Notes: generated by a model not told the origin, from the letters alone. DNA of 33,683 nt from Candidatus Woesearchaeota archaeon (GCA_018302125.1 JAGWAC010000001.1:1-33683), one strand, 5' to 3'; shown: positions 14,244 through 22,774, counted from the first letter of the stretch. Made by a program: numbers and translations.

Positions 14244-14891
14244 ATGGAAAATATAAATGATTATGTTAAAAAAGGTACAACTACTGTAGGTATAGTTTGT
14301 AAAGAAGGAATAGTATTGGCTGCAGACAAAAGAGCCACTTTTGCAGGAAGAATAATTGCTGATAAAAATGTTGATAAAATATTTAAAATCTCTGAGAATA
14401 TGGCAATTACAACTGCTGGAACTGTATCTGATGTTCAATTAATCACAAAATTAATCAAAGCTGAATTAACTTTAATAAAAGTTAGATCAGGAAGAGAAGC
14501 AAGTGTTAAAACAACTGCCAATTTGTTGGGAGCTATTGTTTATCAAAATATCAGAAAATTCAGTCCAATTTTAGGCATAACTGGTTTTATTTTGGGCGGA
14601 AGAGATGAAACTGGATTTTATTTATATGAGCTGGGACCTGATGGAAGTGTACTAGAACATAAAGATTATGCAAGTGATGGTTCTGGAATGGTTCATGCAT
14701 GGGGTGTTTTAGATACTTTATATAAAGAAGGACTAACTATCCAAGACGGTGTGAAATTGAGTGTTAGGGCAATAAATGCAGCAATGCAAAGAGATGCTGC
14801 AACAGGTGAAGCTATTGATGTATTTACAATAACCAAAGATGGAGTAAAGAAAGTCTTGACAAAGAGACTAGAAACAAATATTATAATTTAA
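14244..14891 (+). CDS. psmB: Proteasome subunit beta
   Basis: The catalytic subunit of the archaeal 20S proteasome. An 11-residue propeptide ends in G11, and autocleavage would expose T12 as the nucleophile (KKG|TTTVGIV). The conserved D28 (Asp17 of the mature form) lies in AADKRA and the general base is K45 in VDKIF, one residue later than in Thermoplasma. The GSGM..A motif (SDGSGMVHAWGVLD) and C-terminal elements are present. The 215-residue length is normal. A Shine-Dalgarno GGGGAG at 14231-14236 precedes the ATG, so this mRNA has a leader. Confidence 0.96.
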   Translation: MENINDYVKKGTTTVGIVCKEGIVLAADKRATFAGRIIADKNVDKIFKISENMAITTAGTVSDVQLITKLIKAELTLIKVRSGREASVKTTANLLGAIVYQNIRKFSPILGITGFILGGRDETGFYLYELGPDGSVLEHKDYASDGSGMVHAWGVLDTLYKEGLTIQDGVKLSVRAINAAMQRDAATGEAIDVFTITKDGVKKVLTKRLETNIII

Positions 14892-14940
14892 TTTTTTATT
14901 ATTAATTTTCTTAAAATTTGAGAATTTTTAAACAAATACA

Positions 14941-17900
14941 ATGGCAGATATTTTAGAAGAAGTAATGAAATTTATTCCTGATAAAAATAAGATTAGTGAT
15001 TCTTATTTTGAGGGAGCAAATATAGTGCTTTATACTAAAGATAAGGATTTCTTCCTAGACAATAATGGAATTATAAAACAAATAGTAGATTCTATAAAAA
15101 AAAGAGTTGAATTAAGACCTGATCCGGCTATTTGCATGGATATTGAAAATGCTGAAAAAATTATAAGGGATATAATTCCAAAAGATGCTGGCGAGATAAA
15201 TCTTTTGTTTGACATACAAAGATCCTTAGTTACAATTGAGGTTGAAAAACCTGGGGTGGCTATTGGAAAACAAGGTGAGGTTTTAAAAGAAATTAGAAAA
15301 AAAAGTTTCTGGGTACCAATTATAAGAAGAACCCCTGCAATAAGATCAAAAATTATCGAAAATATTAATCACGTTTTATTTGAAAATAATGACTATAGAA
15401 AAAAATTCTTGAACAATGTCGGAAAAAGAATTTATGGTGGGTGGACTAAAGGAAGAGTTGATGAATGGATAAGAGTTACTTTTTTAGGGGCTGGAAGACA
15501 GGTTGGCAGGAGCTGCTTATTTTTACAAACTCCTGAGTCTAAAATTTTATTAGACTGCGGAATTAATGTTTCTGCCCAAACTAATGAAGAGATGTTTCCT
15601 TTATTAGAAGCACCAGAATTTAAAATTGATGAATTGGATGCTGTTATTATTTCACATTCACATATTGATCATGTTGGATTTTTACCTTATTTGTATAAAA
15701 TGGGATTTACTGGGCCTACTTATTTAACAGCACCGACAAGGGACATTGCTGCTTTGCTTTGTTTGGATATTATAAATATTGCACAAAAAGAAGCAAATAA
15801 AGCAATTTATTCTTCAACTGATATTAAAAACATGGTAAAACACGCTATTTGTTTGGATTATGGTGAAGTGACTGACATAACTCCAGATGTAAGATTAACT
15901 TTTTATGATGCTGGGCATAAGTTAGGAAGCGCTTTGTGCCATTTACATATTGGGAATGGATTGCACAACTTAGTCTATTCTTTAGACAGAAGCATGAAAG
16001 TCCCCATAGTGGATATTAACAATAATGTTGAATTTGTTGAAATAGGTAAATTTACAGATGATTTATTTAATAAGGGAGGTGTTATAATAGACAATGGCCA
16101 TGTTCAAGAAAGACCAAATATAGAAAGATATTCTACATTTGCTTTTAATCCTAAGACTTTAAAATCAGAATTAGCTGACATAACTAGTTTTACTAGACAT
16201 CCTGTTACTGAAGAATTATATAAAATTAAAACTGATACAGGTAGATCTTTAACAGTAACTAAATCGCATAGCTTATTTACTGCTAAAAATGGAAAAATTA
16301 TTCCTGTTAAAACTTCTGACTTAAAAATAGGAGATTTTATAGCTGGGTCTAAAAAAATTTCTTCTCTTAATGTTGGAGAACCTATTATTGATTTACTCCC
16401 TTATTTAGGGGATTTAAGAATTTCAATAAAAGATGAAACTATAATCACTAATTTAATTTCCAGTCTTAAAGAAAAATTTTCAAAATTAGAAAATAATGAT
16501 AAGGAAATAGTTGAGAAAATTTTATTTGCTTATTATAGGGGGTTTTACAAAGAAGAAATAGCTAAAAAATACCTTATACACCCAGGAAGAGTAAGAAGGA
16601 TATTATTAAATTTAGGCTTAAAAAGTCAACCTAGAGTTAAAGAATCTTTCCCTGATAAACTTATTTTATCAAGGGATCTTGCGAGATTTTTAGGATATTA
16701 TATTTCAGAAGGGTATCCTGTAAAAGATAGTCAAACTGTTCATATAGCTAATGATAATAATGAAATTCTTCAAGATTGTTATAATATAATAAATAAAGAA
16801 TTTAATATTGAAGGGGATTTAAGATATGAAGATCATTGTATTTTATTTAATTCTAAACAATTGAAATATTTATTATCCAAAGTTTTGAAATGTGGCTCTA
16901 ATGCTTATGAAAAGAGAATCCCTAAGGAATTATTATTAACTAATAAAGATATTATTTCTGATTTATTATATGGTTTATTTTCTGGAGACGGCGGGATAAG
17001 AAATAGAATTAAAGCAAGAGAAATTAATTATGGGAGTAAATCAAAAGGACTTACAGAAGATATTGCTTTTCTATTATTGCAGTTTGGTTTAGTACCAACA
17101 TTAGAGTTTAACAAGACTTCAAAAATGTTTAATTTACATCTTTATAATGCTGAAAAAATAGTTCAATTTTTAGAAGAAATTAATATTAATAATAACCAAA
17201 AAGAGGGTTTAATTAATTCTTTAGAAAATTTAAAAACAACAAAAGGAAGTTTTGATATGAGGATTCCTTTAGTCGCTTTGTCCGATAAAGCTCATGAAAG
17301 CGAAGTTGTAAAAGCATGGAGTAATGCTAAATCCTGCGGAATAAGTAAATTATGTTACGAAGAACTTCTTGAAGAAGATTTAATTTTAATATATTCTGAT
17401 TTATTATTTGATAAAATAAAGGCTATAGAAAAAGTTGAATCAACAGGACACTATGTTTATGATTTAAGAATTAATGGTTATGAAAATTTTGTAGCTGGAG
17501 ATGGGTTCTTATTTGCACATAATACTGGGGATTATTTATATGAAAACTCGAATTTGCTGGGCGCTGCTGTAACCAGATTTCCAAGATTAGAAACAATAAT
17601 TATGGAAGCAACTTACGGTAGCAAGAAAGATACTCCTCTTACAAGGAGAGAATGTGAATTATTTTTTACAGATATAATCAAAAAAACCTTAGAAAGAGGT
17701 GGAAAAGTTTTAGTTCCTGTTTTAGGTTCTGGAAGAGCCCAAGAGATTATGGTTATTTTAGATAAGTTAGTTAGGGAGGGAACATTACAAAAAATACCAG
17801 TTTATGTTCAGGGATTAGTATGGGATATTACTGCAATTCATACTGCTTATCCTGATTTTTTCAATAGTAGAGTAAAGAAAATGATTTACCATAAGGATGA

Positions 17901-18387
17901 AAATCCTTTTTTGAATGAAATGTTCATGCGAGTTGGATCAAGAAAAGAAATGCTAGATGTTGTAGAAGAAAAGGGACCCTGCGTTATTTTAGCAACATCA
18001 GGAATGTTAACTGGAGGAGCTTCTTTGGAATACTTTAAGATGCTTGCTGACAATCCAAAAAATTCAATAGTATTGAATTCTTATCAAGGACCTGGATCTA
18101 TTGGAAGACGATTAGAAGAAGGAGATAGACAGATTAATTTTATAACTGGAAACAAGCAAGAAACTGTTGAAGTAAAGATGGATGTTAATGTTATTCATGG
18201 TTTTTCTGGGCATAGCAACAGAACACAGACAATGAATTTTGTACATAATTTAGATCCTAAACCAAAAAAAATAATTTTGGTTCATGGAGAAAGTTCTAAA
18301 TGTCTAGAATTAGCTTCGGACTTACATAAAATGACGAGATTAGAGACTTTGGCTCCAAAAAACTTGGAGGCTGTAAGACTTAGGTAA
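14941..18387 (+). CDS. aCPSF1/FttA beta-CASP ribonuclease, interrupted by an intein
   Basis: The 1148-residue precursor contains 633 residues of host protein, the normal length of archaeal aCPSF1 (FttA), the KH-domain metallo-beta-lactamase nuclease that cleaves nascent RNA and drives transcription termination. The N-terminal KH region includes GKQG (109-112). The metal site HSHIDH is at 239-244, and HGFSGHS near the end belongs to the beta-CASP/MBL C-motifs. The intein separates HNLVY (ending 346) from TGDYLYE (from 862); splicing restores YTGD, which holds a metal ligand. The enzyme is therefore inactive until splicing. A TATA-like TTAAAAT lies about 27 bp before the ATG. The gene is monocistronic downstream of psmB. 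Confidence 0.95.
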   Translation: MADILEEVMKFIPDKNKISDSYFEGANIVLYTKDKDFFLDNNGIIKQIVDSIKKRVELRPDPAICMDIENAEKIIRDIIPKDAGEINLLFDIQRSLVTIEVEKPGVAIGKQGEVLKEIRKKSFWVPIIRRTPAIRSKIIENINHVLFENNDYRKKFLNNVGKRIYGGWTKGRVDEWIRVTFLGAGRQVGRSCLFLQTPESKILLDCGINVSAQTNEEMFPLLEAPEFKIDELDAVIISHSHIDHVGFLPYLYKMGFTGPTYLTAPTRDIAALLCLDIINIAQKEANKAIYSSTDIKNMVKHAICLDYGEVTDITPDVRLTFYDAGHKLGSALCHLHIGNGLHNLVYSLDRSMKVPIVDINNNVEFVEIGKFTDDLFNKGGVIIDNGHVQERPNIERYSTFAFNPKTLKSELADITSFTRHPVTEELYKIKTDTGRSLTVTKSHSLFTAKNGKIIPVKTSDLKIGDFIAGSKKISSLNVGEPIIDLLPYLGDLRISIKDETIITNLISSLKEKFSKLENNDKEIVEKILFAYYRGFYKEEIAKKYLIHPGRVRRILLNLGLKSQPRVKESFPDKLILSRDLARFLGYYISEGYPVKDSQTVHIANDNNEILQDCYNIINKEFNIEGDLRYEDHCILFNSKQLKYLLSKVLKCGSNAYEKRIPKELLLTNKDIISDLLYGLFSGDGGIRNRIKAREINYGSKSKGLTEDIAFLLLQFGLVPTLEFNKTSKMFNLHLYNAEKIVQFLEEININNNQKEGLINSLENLKTTKGSFDMRIPLVALSDKAHESEVVKAWSNAKSCGISKLCYEELLEEDLILIYSDLLFDKIKAIEKVESTGHYVYDLRINGYENFVAGDGFLFAHNTGDYLYENSNLLGAAVTRFPRLETIIMEATYGSKKDTPLTRRECELFFTDIIKKTLERGGKVLVPVLGSGRAQEIMVILDKLVREGTLQKIPVYVQGLVWDITAIHTAYPDFFNSRVKKMIYHKDENPFLNEMFMRVGSRKEMLDVVEEKGPCVILATSGMLTGGASLEYFKMLADNPKNSIVLNSYQGPGSIGRRLEEGDRQINFITGNKQETVEVKMDVNVIHGFSGHSNRTQTMNFVHNLDPKPKKIILVHGESSKCLELASDLHKMTRLETLAPKNLEAVRLR
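15979..17523 (+). mobile_element. Intein with LAGLIDADG endonuclease in aCPSF1
   Basis: The in-frame insertion of 515 residues runs from S347 (SLDRSMKVPI..., Ser as residue 1) to N861 (ending FLFAHN), followed by T862 as the +1 nucleophile. Block B is visible as TVTKSHSLF with its histidine. Blocks F and G are VYDLRINGYENFVAGDGFLFAHN, with the penultimate His and terminal Asn. The middle carries two LAGLIDADG helices, FLGYYISEG (about 583-591) and LLYGLFSGDG (about 674-684), each ending in an acidic residue, so the homing endonuclease may be active. All splicing residues are intact. Confidence 0.93.
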
Positions 18388-18413
18388 ACTTTTTAAGAAA
18401 AAGTTTAATCGAA
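18387..18413 (+). repeat. Dispersed palindrome, copy 6
   Basis: AACTTTTTAAGAAAAAGTTT, then AATCGAA. It starts inside the stop codon of the aCPSF1 gene and ends at the ATG of the broken helix-turn-helix gene. Confidence 0.5.
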
Positions 18414-18824
18414 ATGTTACGCAAATTATTTAATTTTTTTAAAGGAAGAAGAAAGAATTTAGAAGATATTCTGATTTTAAAACTAAAGAAGTAATAAGAT
18501 TATATATGGCAGGAATTACAAATACAAAAGATATTGCAAATAAAATAGAAGTTAATATACAAAAAGTTCAGCGAGTTTTAAAATCTAATAATCTAGGAGC
18601 TCAAAGAATATTAACACCCAAAAAGAAAAGAAATTGTAAAATTTGTTTCTCAAAATCAAAATTTATCTTGTATAGAAATAGCCAAACAATTTAATGTACA
18701 TGAATCTGTTGTAAGAAGAGCATGCAAAAAATTTGGTGTGAAAAAATTAGACGCTCATAAATATAGACTTTCTCAAAAAATTCATTTGACCAGCCTTCAA
18801 ATAGAAAGTAATTATAAGGTCTAA
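18414..18824 (+). pseudogene. Helix-turn-helix protein with two compensating frameshifts
   Basis: Frame 0 from the ATG at 18414 gives MLRKLFNFFKGRRK and then drifts to a stop. The -1 frame continues as EFRRYSDFKTKEVIRLYMAGI, then a first helix-turn-helix (TNTKDIANKIEVNIQKVQRVL) ending TPKKKR. The original frame then resumes with EIVKFVSQNQ and a second helix-turn-helix (LSCIEIAKQFNVHESVVRRACKKF) up to the stop at 18822-18824. The whole span is 411 nt, a multiple of three, so the two shifts cancel. Both shift sites lie in A/G-rich runs. The intact ancestor would be a DNA-binding protein of about 137 residues, with a resolvase- or transposase-like double HTH. It converges on rps9. Confidence 0.6.
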
Positions 18825-18847
18825 TATTTTGGAACGACGAACAGCTA

Positions 18848-19261
18848 TTATCTGTAACTTTTTTGTCTGCATTTTCTTGGCTTAGAATCGTTTGGTTTTG
18901 AACTTTCTGCAAATCTTACATCATTTATTAAAATAGCCCTATCATAGTCTAAAAATGTTTTTTTTAATAAAGGATTAAATTGGGCTAAAGCTTTTCCAAT
19001 GCCTGTTCTGCAAGCATCGGCTTGAGCATTCCATCCACCACCATTAACATTAATATTAATATCAACTTTTTTAGCTATTTCACCAGCCAAATAAATTGGC
19101 TCAAGAATTCTCATTTTTGCAACTTCTGGCTTATAATGATCTAATAAAAAATTATTAATTTTAACAATTCCTTTTCCAGCTTTCAAAGTAACTCTAGCTG
19201 TTGCCCTTTTTCTTTTACCTGAAACATGTACAATATTTGACTTTGATTTTTTTTCTGCCAT
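18848..19261 (-). CDS. rps9: Small-subunit ribosomal protein uS9
   Basis: A 137-residue uS9 whose C-terminal tail, KPNDSKPRKCRQKSYR, ends in the universally conserved K-x-R-x(3)-SYR that contacts P-site tRNA. The N-terminal VSGKRKRATARVTLKAGKG and the GGGWNAQADACRTGIGKAL block are also diagnostic. The usual KPRAKRQ reads KPRKCRQ. It is the last gene of the minus-strand block, and palindrome copy 7 separates it from uL13. In many archaea rpoN follows; here it does not. Confidence 0.96.
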   Translation of the reverse strand: MAEKKSKSNIVHVSGKRKRATARVTLKAGKGIVKINNFLLDHYKPEVAKMRILEPIYLAGEIAKKVDININVNGGGWNAQADACRTGIGKALAQFNPLLKKTFLDYDRAILINDVRFAESSKPNDSKPRKCRQKSYR

Positions 19262-19263
19262 GT

Positions 19264-19294
19264 AACCTTTTTATAAAAAAGCTTAACCAAAAGA
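19264..19294 (+). repeat. Dispersed palindrome, copy 7
   Basis: AACCTTTTTATAAAAAAGCT, then TAACCAAAAGA, fills the uL13-uS9 spacer. On the coding strand the AAAAAGGTT arm ends three bases before the uS9 ATG. Confidence 0.55.
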
Positions 19295-19299
19295 TAAAA

Positions 19300-19701
19300 C
19301 TATTTTTTTAGATGCTTGCAAAGCTCTCCTACTGTTATATAACTTCCTTTTTTTAATTTTGTGTATTTTGCATTTTCTAATGTTATCCCTTTAACATTTT
19401 TTGGATTTCCAGGATAACACTTAATTCTTTTATATGCTAATTTTCCCCTTTCTTTTTTATATGAAATCATCCCCCTAATAACTCTCTTAAAAAATTTCAT
19501 TGGAATTTTAGGCATAAATGGCCCCTTAAATGGTTCACCTAAATTGTCTCTCCATAAATATTTTTCAACAACAACTTCTTTTGATCCTGAAATTACAGCT
19601 TTCTCTACATTAATTATTATTACTTCTTCACCTAATAAAGCTTGTTTAGCAGCATAGGTTGCTACTCTCCCCATGATTAAATCTTCTGCGTCTATTATCA
19701 T
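19300..19701 (-). CDS. rpl13: Large-subunit ribosomal protein uL13
   Basis: A 133-residue uL13. The start MIIDAEDLIMGRVATYAAKQAL is typical; a longer in-frame ATG/TTG extension upstream reads through the palindrome and is rejected. Other landmarks are INVEKAVISGSK, MPKIPMKFFKRVIRGMISYKK and the RIKCYPGNPKNVKG block. It ends in TAG just before palindrome copy 7. In archaea it is normally found between L18e and uS9, as here. Confidence 0.96.
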   Translation of the reverse strand: MIIDAEDLIMGRVATYAAKQALLGEEVIIINVEKAVISGSKEVVVEKYLWRDNLGEPFKGPFMPKIPMKFFKRVIRGMISYKKERGKLAYKRIKCYPGNPKNVKGITLENAKYTKLKKGSYITVGELCKHLKK

Positions 19702-19704
19702 TTG

Positions 19705-19739
19705 AACCTTTTTAGGAAAAAGTTTTACCAAAAAAACTA
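19705..19739 (+). repeat. Dispersed palindrome, copy 8
   Basis: AACCTTTTTAGGAAAAAG, then TTTTACCAAAAAAACTA. The terminal CTA is the TAG stop of L18e, and the other end lies three bases before the uL13 ATG, so the element is the whole spacer. Confidence 0.6.
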
Positions 19740-20090
19740 CCCTATGATTTTAACTCCTGTACCTTTTGGATGCTTTTTCATTAATTCATGAATTGATAGA
19801 TTGTCTTTTAATTTTTGCTTTGCAGATTCTGAAAAGTTGAAAGCTGCAACTGTAACATTATGATCTACATTGCCTTTGCCCAAGACTTTTCCTGGAACTA
19901 CAATTATATCGTTTGGTTTTGTTACTCTGTTTATTTTATCTATATTAACTTCCCGCATTTTTCTTGTAGGTTTTAATAATTCAAGAGCTATAGCTTTCCA
20001 TATTTTTGCTTTTTTCGCTGTGCTTGTTTTTTTTAATTCAACTACTAAATTCAACAATAATTCATTTGTTTTTGTGATGTGTTTATCCAT
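19737..20090 (-). CDS. rpl18e: Large-subunit ribosomal protein eL18 (L18e)
   Basis: A 117-residue L18e, a homologue of bacterial uL15 in fold. The family blocks are KIWKAIALELLKPTRKMREVNIDKI, then VVPGKVLGKGNVDHNVTVAAFNFSESA and HPKGTGVKII at the end. The stop is TAG, supplied by palindrome copy 8. It lies between rpoD and uL13, the standard archaeal order. Confidence 0.96.
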   Translation of the reverse strand: MDKHITKTNELLLNLVVELKKTSTAKKAKIWKAIALELLKPTRKMREVNIDKINRVTKPNDIIVVPGKVLGKGNVDHNVTVAAFNFSESAKQKLKDNLSIHELMKKHPKGTGVKIIG

Positions 20091-20093
20091 TTT

Positions 20094-20126
20094 AACCTTT
20101 TATCAAAAAGCCTAACAAAAAAACTT
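20094..20126 (+). repeat. Dispersed palindrome, copy 9
   Basis: AACCTTTTATCAAAAAGCCT, then AACAAAAAAACTT, fills the spacer between the rpoD stop and the L18e ATG. Confidence 0.5.
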
Positions 20127-20914
20127 TAATCTGTTTCCTTAATCTTTTTTAATTGCTTTGAAAAATCATCTAATTTGTCGTTAAAATCTTTCACTGCACT
20201 TGAAAGTATTTCTTTTATTGTTAATTGACCCCAAGACTCTATTTCAAAAACAAAATCTTCTTCACTAAACTTTACATCTATATTATTTTCTTTTGCATAA
20301 TCGAAACATGCCTCATTCCATTTTAATACATTGTCTACTTCTATTTTTTTACCTTCAATTTTTACCAGTCCCTTTGGAACTTTTTCTGCAAATTCTTTTA
20401 TTTTAGAATCTTGCTTTACAATAAATTCTGGGTATCCCCTGTAAAAAACTAAAGCTGGACTGAATTTCATATGATCAGAGCCTTTTCCTAAAACTGCGCA
20501 AGCTTCTAAAATTAATTCTTGCCCTTCTAATAATTTAGTTATTGGGATACTTGAAAATATTGGCTTAACTTTTGGATCTTGTGATTTTAATTCTGAAGAA
20601 TATACTGTGCCTGGGCCTTTTACCTTTAAAATTAATTTTAATTGACAATTTTGGCAACCTTTACCTTCACATTTACATTCATTTGGTAGGTTGTAGGATT
20701 TAAGATCTGTTTTAATTGGAATTAATCCTAATCTATGAGCTATTGTTTCATCATATAAAGCTGAACTATTTTTAGATATTTCTACTTCTTCTATAGCCAT
20801 TACTGGAACTTCATTAATAATTAATCTTCTTAAAGTATTAGCTAATACTGGGTTTATGCTTTTAAAAACAAAGCTAACAGAGTTTTCTTCTTTATCTAAA
20901 AGTTGGATATTCAT
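20126..20914 (-). CDS. rpoD: DNA-directed RNA polymerase subunit D
   Basis: This subunit, equivalent to bacterial alpha and eukaryotic Rpb3, nucleates RNA polymerase assembly with subunits L, N and P. The 262-residue protein has the alpha-like dimerisation motif NPVLANTLRRLIINEVPVMAIEEVEI (22-47) and HRLGLIPIKTD. A cysteine cluster ECKCEGKGCQNCQ (about 78-91) follows, the site of the [Fe-S] or zinc domain in many archaeal D subunits. The C-terminal WGQLTIKEIL block closes the dimerisation domain. It has its own TATA box (20938-20945), centred 27.5 bp from the ATG. Confidence 0.96.
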   Translation of the reverse strand: MNIQLLDKEENSVSFVFKSINPVLANTLRRLIINEVPVMAIEEVEISKNSSALYDETIAHRLGLIPIKTDLKSYNLPNECKCEGKGCQNCQLKLILKVKGPGTVYSSELKSQDPKVKPIFSSIPITKLLEGQELILEACAVLGKGSDHMKFSPALVFYRGYPEFIVKQDSKIKEFAEKVPKGLVKIEGKKIEVDNVLKWNEACFDYAKENNIDVKFSEEDFVFEIESWGQLTIKEILSSAVKDFNDKLDDFSKQLKKIKETD

Positions 20915-20937
20915 GCTATTTTTGAGTTTTAATTTGA

Positions 20938-20945
20938 TTTATAAA
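20938..20945 (-). promoter_or_regulatory. TATA box of rpoD
   Basis: Palindromic TTTATAAA is centred 27.5 bp upstream of the rpoD ATG; no Shine-Dalgarno is present. This implies an internal promoter within the ribosomal block. Confidence 0.5.
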
Positions 20946-20954
20946 TATTACTTT

Positions 20955-21656
20955 TTATTTTTTAGAAACAGAGTGATTTTGTTTACTTTTCAATTCTTCC
21001 CTGATTTTTTGCAGATTTTTTCTAGTTTCTTCCCCAATTTCGAGAGTTATTGTGTTGTTATTTATTGAATATTCTGGTCTTTCTAATCCAATATCGGCAA
21101 AAGCCGTTTTTAGTAAAAACGCTATTTTCTTAAGAATATGAAAACTTCTCGGTCCTTTTTCACTATCTTTACTTTTAGACCAGTGTTCATTTACTGATAC
21201 TAATACATAACTGCTTTTAATTAAAGAATCTAGGTAAAATTTTGCTTGTTCATCATCAGAACTAAATAATTTATTTCTAGAAAGATTTAATTTACTTATA
21301 TCTAAATGTGCTCCATTATTTGGGTTGTTTAAATATTTTTTTAAAGATTCTAAGGAATAAAATACATTTGAAGGTTTTGTTTCATTTGGCTTGTTTATGG
21401 CTCTTCTTACTAAATTAAAATATTCATCTAGAAAACTATTTTTATAATCTAAAAATGAACCATTTTTAACAATCTCTTTAGCGATAGATTCAATGACTAA
21501 ATTTTCCAAAGTATTGTAATTTTTAACAAAATCATCAAGAGAAACTTTTCTAGCAATATCTCTAGCTCTTATAAAATTTATTTCAAATTCCCTAGCTAAT
21601 AATTCAGTTAAATCTGCGTCTGGATCTTTTAATAGTTCTTTTCCAATATATTCCAT
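20955..21656 (-). CDS. Unknown protein inserted between uS11 and RpoD genes
   Basis: I do not recognise this 233-residue soluble protein. It starts MEYIGKELLKDPDADLTELL, is rich in acidic and basic helices and has no transmembrane segment or catalytic motif I can name. Residues 1-80 look helical (REFEINFIRARDIARKVSLDDFV) and the C-terminus has a strand pair (YSINNNTITLEIGEETRKNL). In most archaea uS11 is followed directly by rpoD, so this gene is an insertion into a conserved block. It has its own TATA box centred 26.5 bp from the ATG and ends about 40 bp before the rpoD start. Codon and base use match the neighbours, so recent transfer is not obvious. Confidence 0.75.
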   Translation of the reverse strand: MEYIGKELLKDPDADLTELLAREFEINFIRARDIARKVSLDDFVKNYNTLENLVIESIAKEIVKNGSFLDYKNSFLDEYFNLVRRAINKPNETKPSNVFYSLESLKKYLNNPNNGAHLDISKLNLSRNKLFSSDDEQAKFYLDSLIKSSYVLVSVNEHWSKSKDSEKGPRSFHILKKIAFLLKTAFADIGLERPEYSINNNTITLEIGEETRKNLQKIREELKSKQNHSVSKK

Positions 21657-21678
21657 TAAAATAAAACAGAATTTCAGC

Positions 21679-21686
21679 TTTATAAA
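21679..21686 (-). promoter_or_regulatory. TATA box of the unknown gene
   Basis: Palindromic TTTATAAA is centred 26.5 bp before the ATG at 21656, matching the leaderless spacing seen elsewhere in the window. Confidence 0.5.
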
Positions 21687-21713
21687 TCTTATTATTTGTT
21701 ATTACTATATAGT

Positions 21714-22127
21714 TTATACACGACGTCCTCTGCGACCACCACGTTTTCTGCAACCATCACTGGGAACTGATGTAACATCTTCTATAATTCCAACTCTTAA
21801 TCCGACTCTTGATAATGTTCTTATTGCTGCTTGCGCACCAGGACCTGGACTAGCTGGACCATTATGACCTCCAGGAGCTCTTATTTTAATATGAATAGCA
21901 TTAATTCCTTTTTCTTTAGCTTCTTCTGCTGCCTGCCTTGCAGCTCCCATTGCTGCTGTTGGGCTACTTTCAAGTCTATCAGCTTTTACCATCATTCCAC
22001 CAGAAGCTTTTGCTATTGTTTCAGATCCTGACAAATCAGTAATATGAATTATAGTATTATTATAGGATGAATAAATATGCACAACTCCCCACTTTAATTT
22101 TTGTTGTTTTTGATATTGCTGGTTCAT
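21714..22127 (-). CDS. rps11: Small-subunit ribosomal protein uS11
   Basis: A 137-residue uS11. Diagnostic parts are [22 protein letters not shown], the [20 protein letters not shown] block, the [20 protein letters not shown] loop and the basic C-terminal [14 protein letters not shown] that binds the platform rRNA. It follows uS4, the usual archaeal order, with palindrome copy 11 in the spacer. Confidence 0.97.
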   Translation of the reverse strand: MNQQYQKQQKLKWGVVHIYSSYNNTIIHITDLSGSETIAKASGGMMVKADRLESSPTAAMGAARQAAEEAKEKGINAIHIKIRAPGGHNGPASPGPGAQAAIRTLSRVGLRVGIIEDVTSVPSDGCRKRGGRRGRRV

Positions 22128-22129
22128 GT

Positions 22130-22162
22130 TAATTTTTGATTAAACTTTTCTTAAAAGTTTAT
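22130..22162 (-). repeat. Dispersed palindrome, copy 11 (opposite orientation)
   Basis: On the minus strand: AAACTTTTAAGAAAAGTTT, then AATCAAAAATTA, ending three bases before the uS11 ATG. It is the one clear copy in the other orientation. Confidence 0.5.
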
Positions 22163-22764
22163 TTAGCTTCTACCTCAACTAATTTTTCTTCTTTAGTATT
22201 TGTTTCTTTCATGAAATGCTCTTTTTCTTTTTGAAGATCTTTTTCTAATTTTTTAGTCAGTCTTTCAGGATGATCTTCCTTGCTTAAATCAGAATTTGGA
22301 TAAAACGATATCTTGGTTTCTTCTTCTTTTTTTACTAAATAAGAAGGAACATTAATCCTTTTATTTTCTATTGATATATGCCCGTGAATTATAAATTGAC
22401 GAGCTTGCTCAATTGATTTTGCCAAACTTAATTTAAAAACAAAAGTCTGTAATCTTCGTTCAAAAATACTATCTAATTTTAATTCAAGAACATCATCCAA
22501 AGTTGCATTTTCTGAAATTAAATTTAATTTTGCCAATTTTGAAATTAATTGCTTTTTTTCTTTTTCACCTTGTTCTGTTTGAGAAGCGATTAAACTTTTA
22601 GCCTGAGCTTTAAATCTTTTAATAGTAGAAATCATTTTCCACACTTCTTTTTTATTTTTCAATCCAAATCTATTTAGTAATTCTCCCTCTTCTTTTAACC
22701 TTGTTGCTTGCCAAGGATGAGAAGGAGTACTGTATTTTTTTCTGTTTTTCTTTGGATCTCCCAT
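22159..22764 (-). CDS. rps4: Small-subunit ribosomal protein uS4
   Basis: A 201-residue archaeal uS4, a primary 16S rRNA binder. It starts MGDPKKNRKKYSTPSHPWQ as archaeal forms do. The S4 RNA-binding domain is at about 100-165, including LDSIFERRLQTFVFKLSLAKSIEQARQFIIHGHISIENKRINVPSYLV. The tail (about 175-201) is an acidic/lysine-rich extension. Palindrome copy 10 lies between it and uS13. Confidence 0.96.
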   Translation of the reverse strand: MGDPKKNRKKYSTPSHPWQATRLKEEGELLNRFGLKNKKEVWKMISTIKRFKAQAKSLIASQTEQGEKEKKQLISKLAKLNLISENATLDDVLELKLDSIFERRLQTFVFKLSLAKSIEQARQFIIHGHISIENKRINVPSYLVKKEEETKISFYPNSDLSKEDHPERLTKKLEKDLQKEKEHFMKETNTKEEKLVEVEAK

Positions 22765-22774
22765 TTAACATTTG

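Noticed and set aside
18691-18912. Minus-strand ORF of 73 codons after rps9
   Set aside because: It overlaps the real end of uS9 in another frame and the broken HTH gene, and has no protein-like features.
19702-19731. Longer N-terminus of uL13
   Set aside because: The added codons are a translation of the dispersed palindrome.
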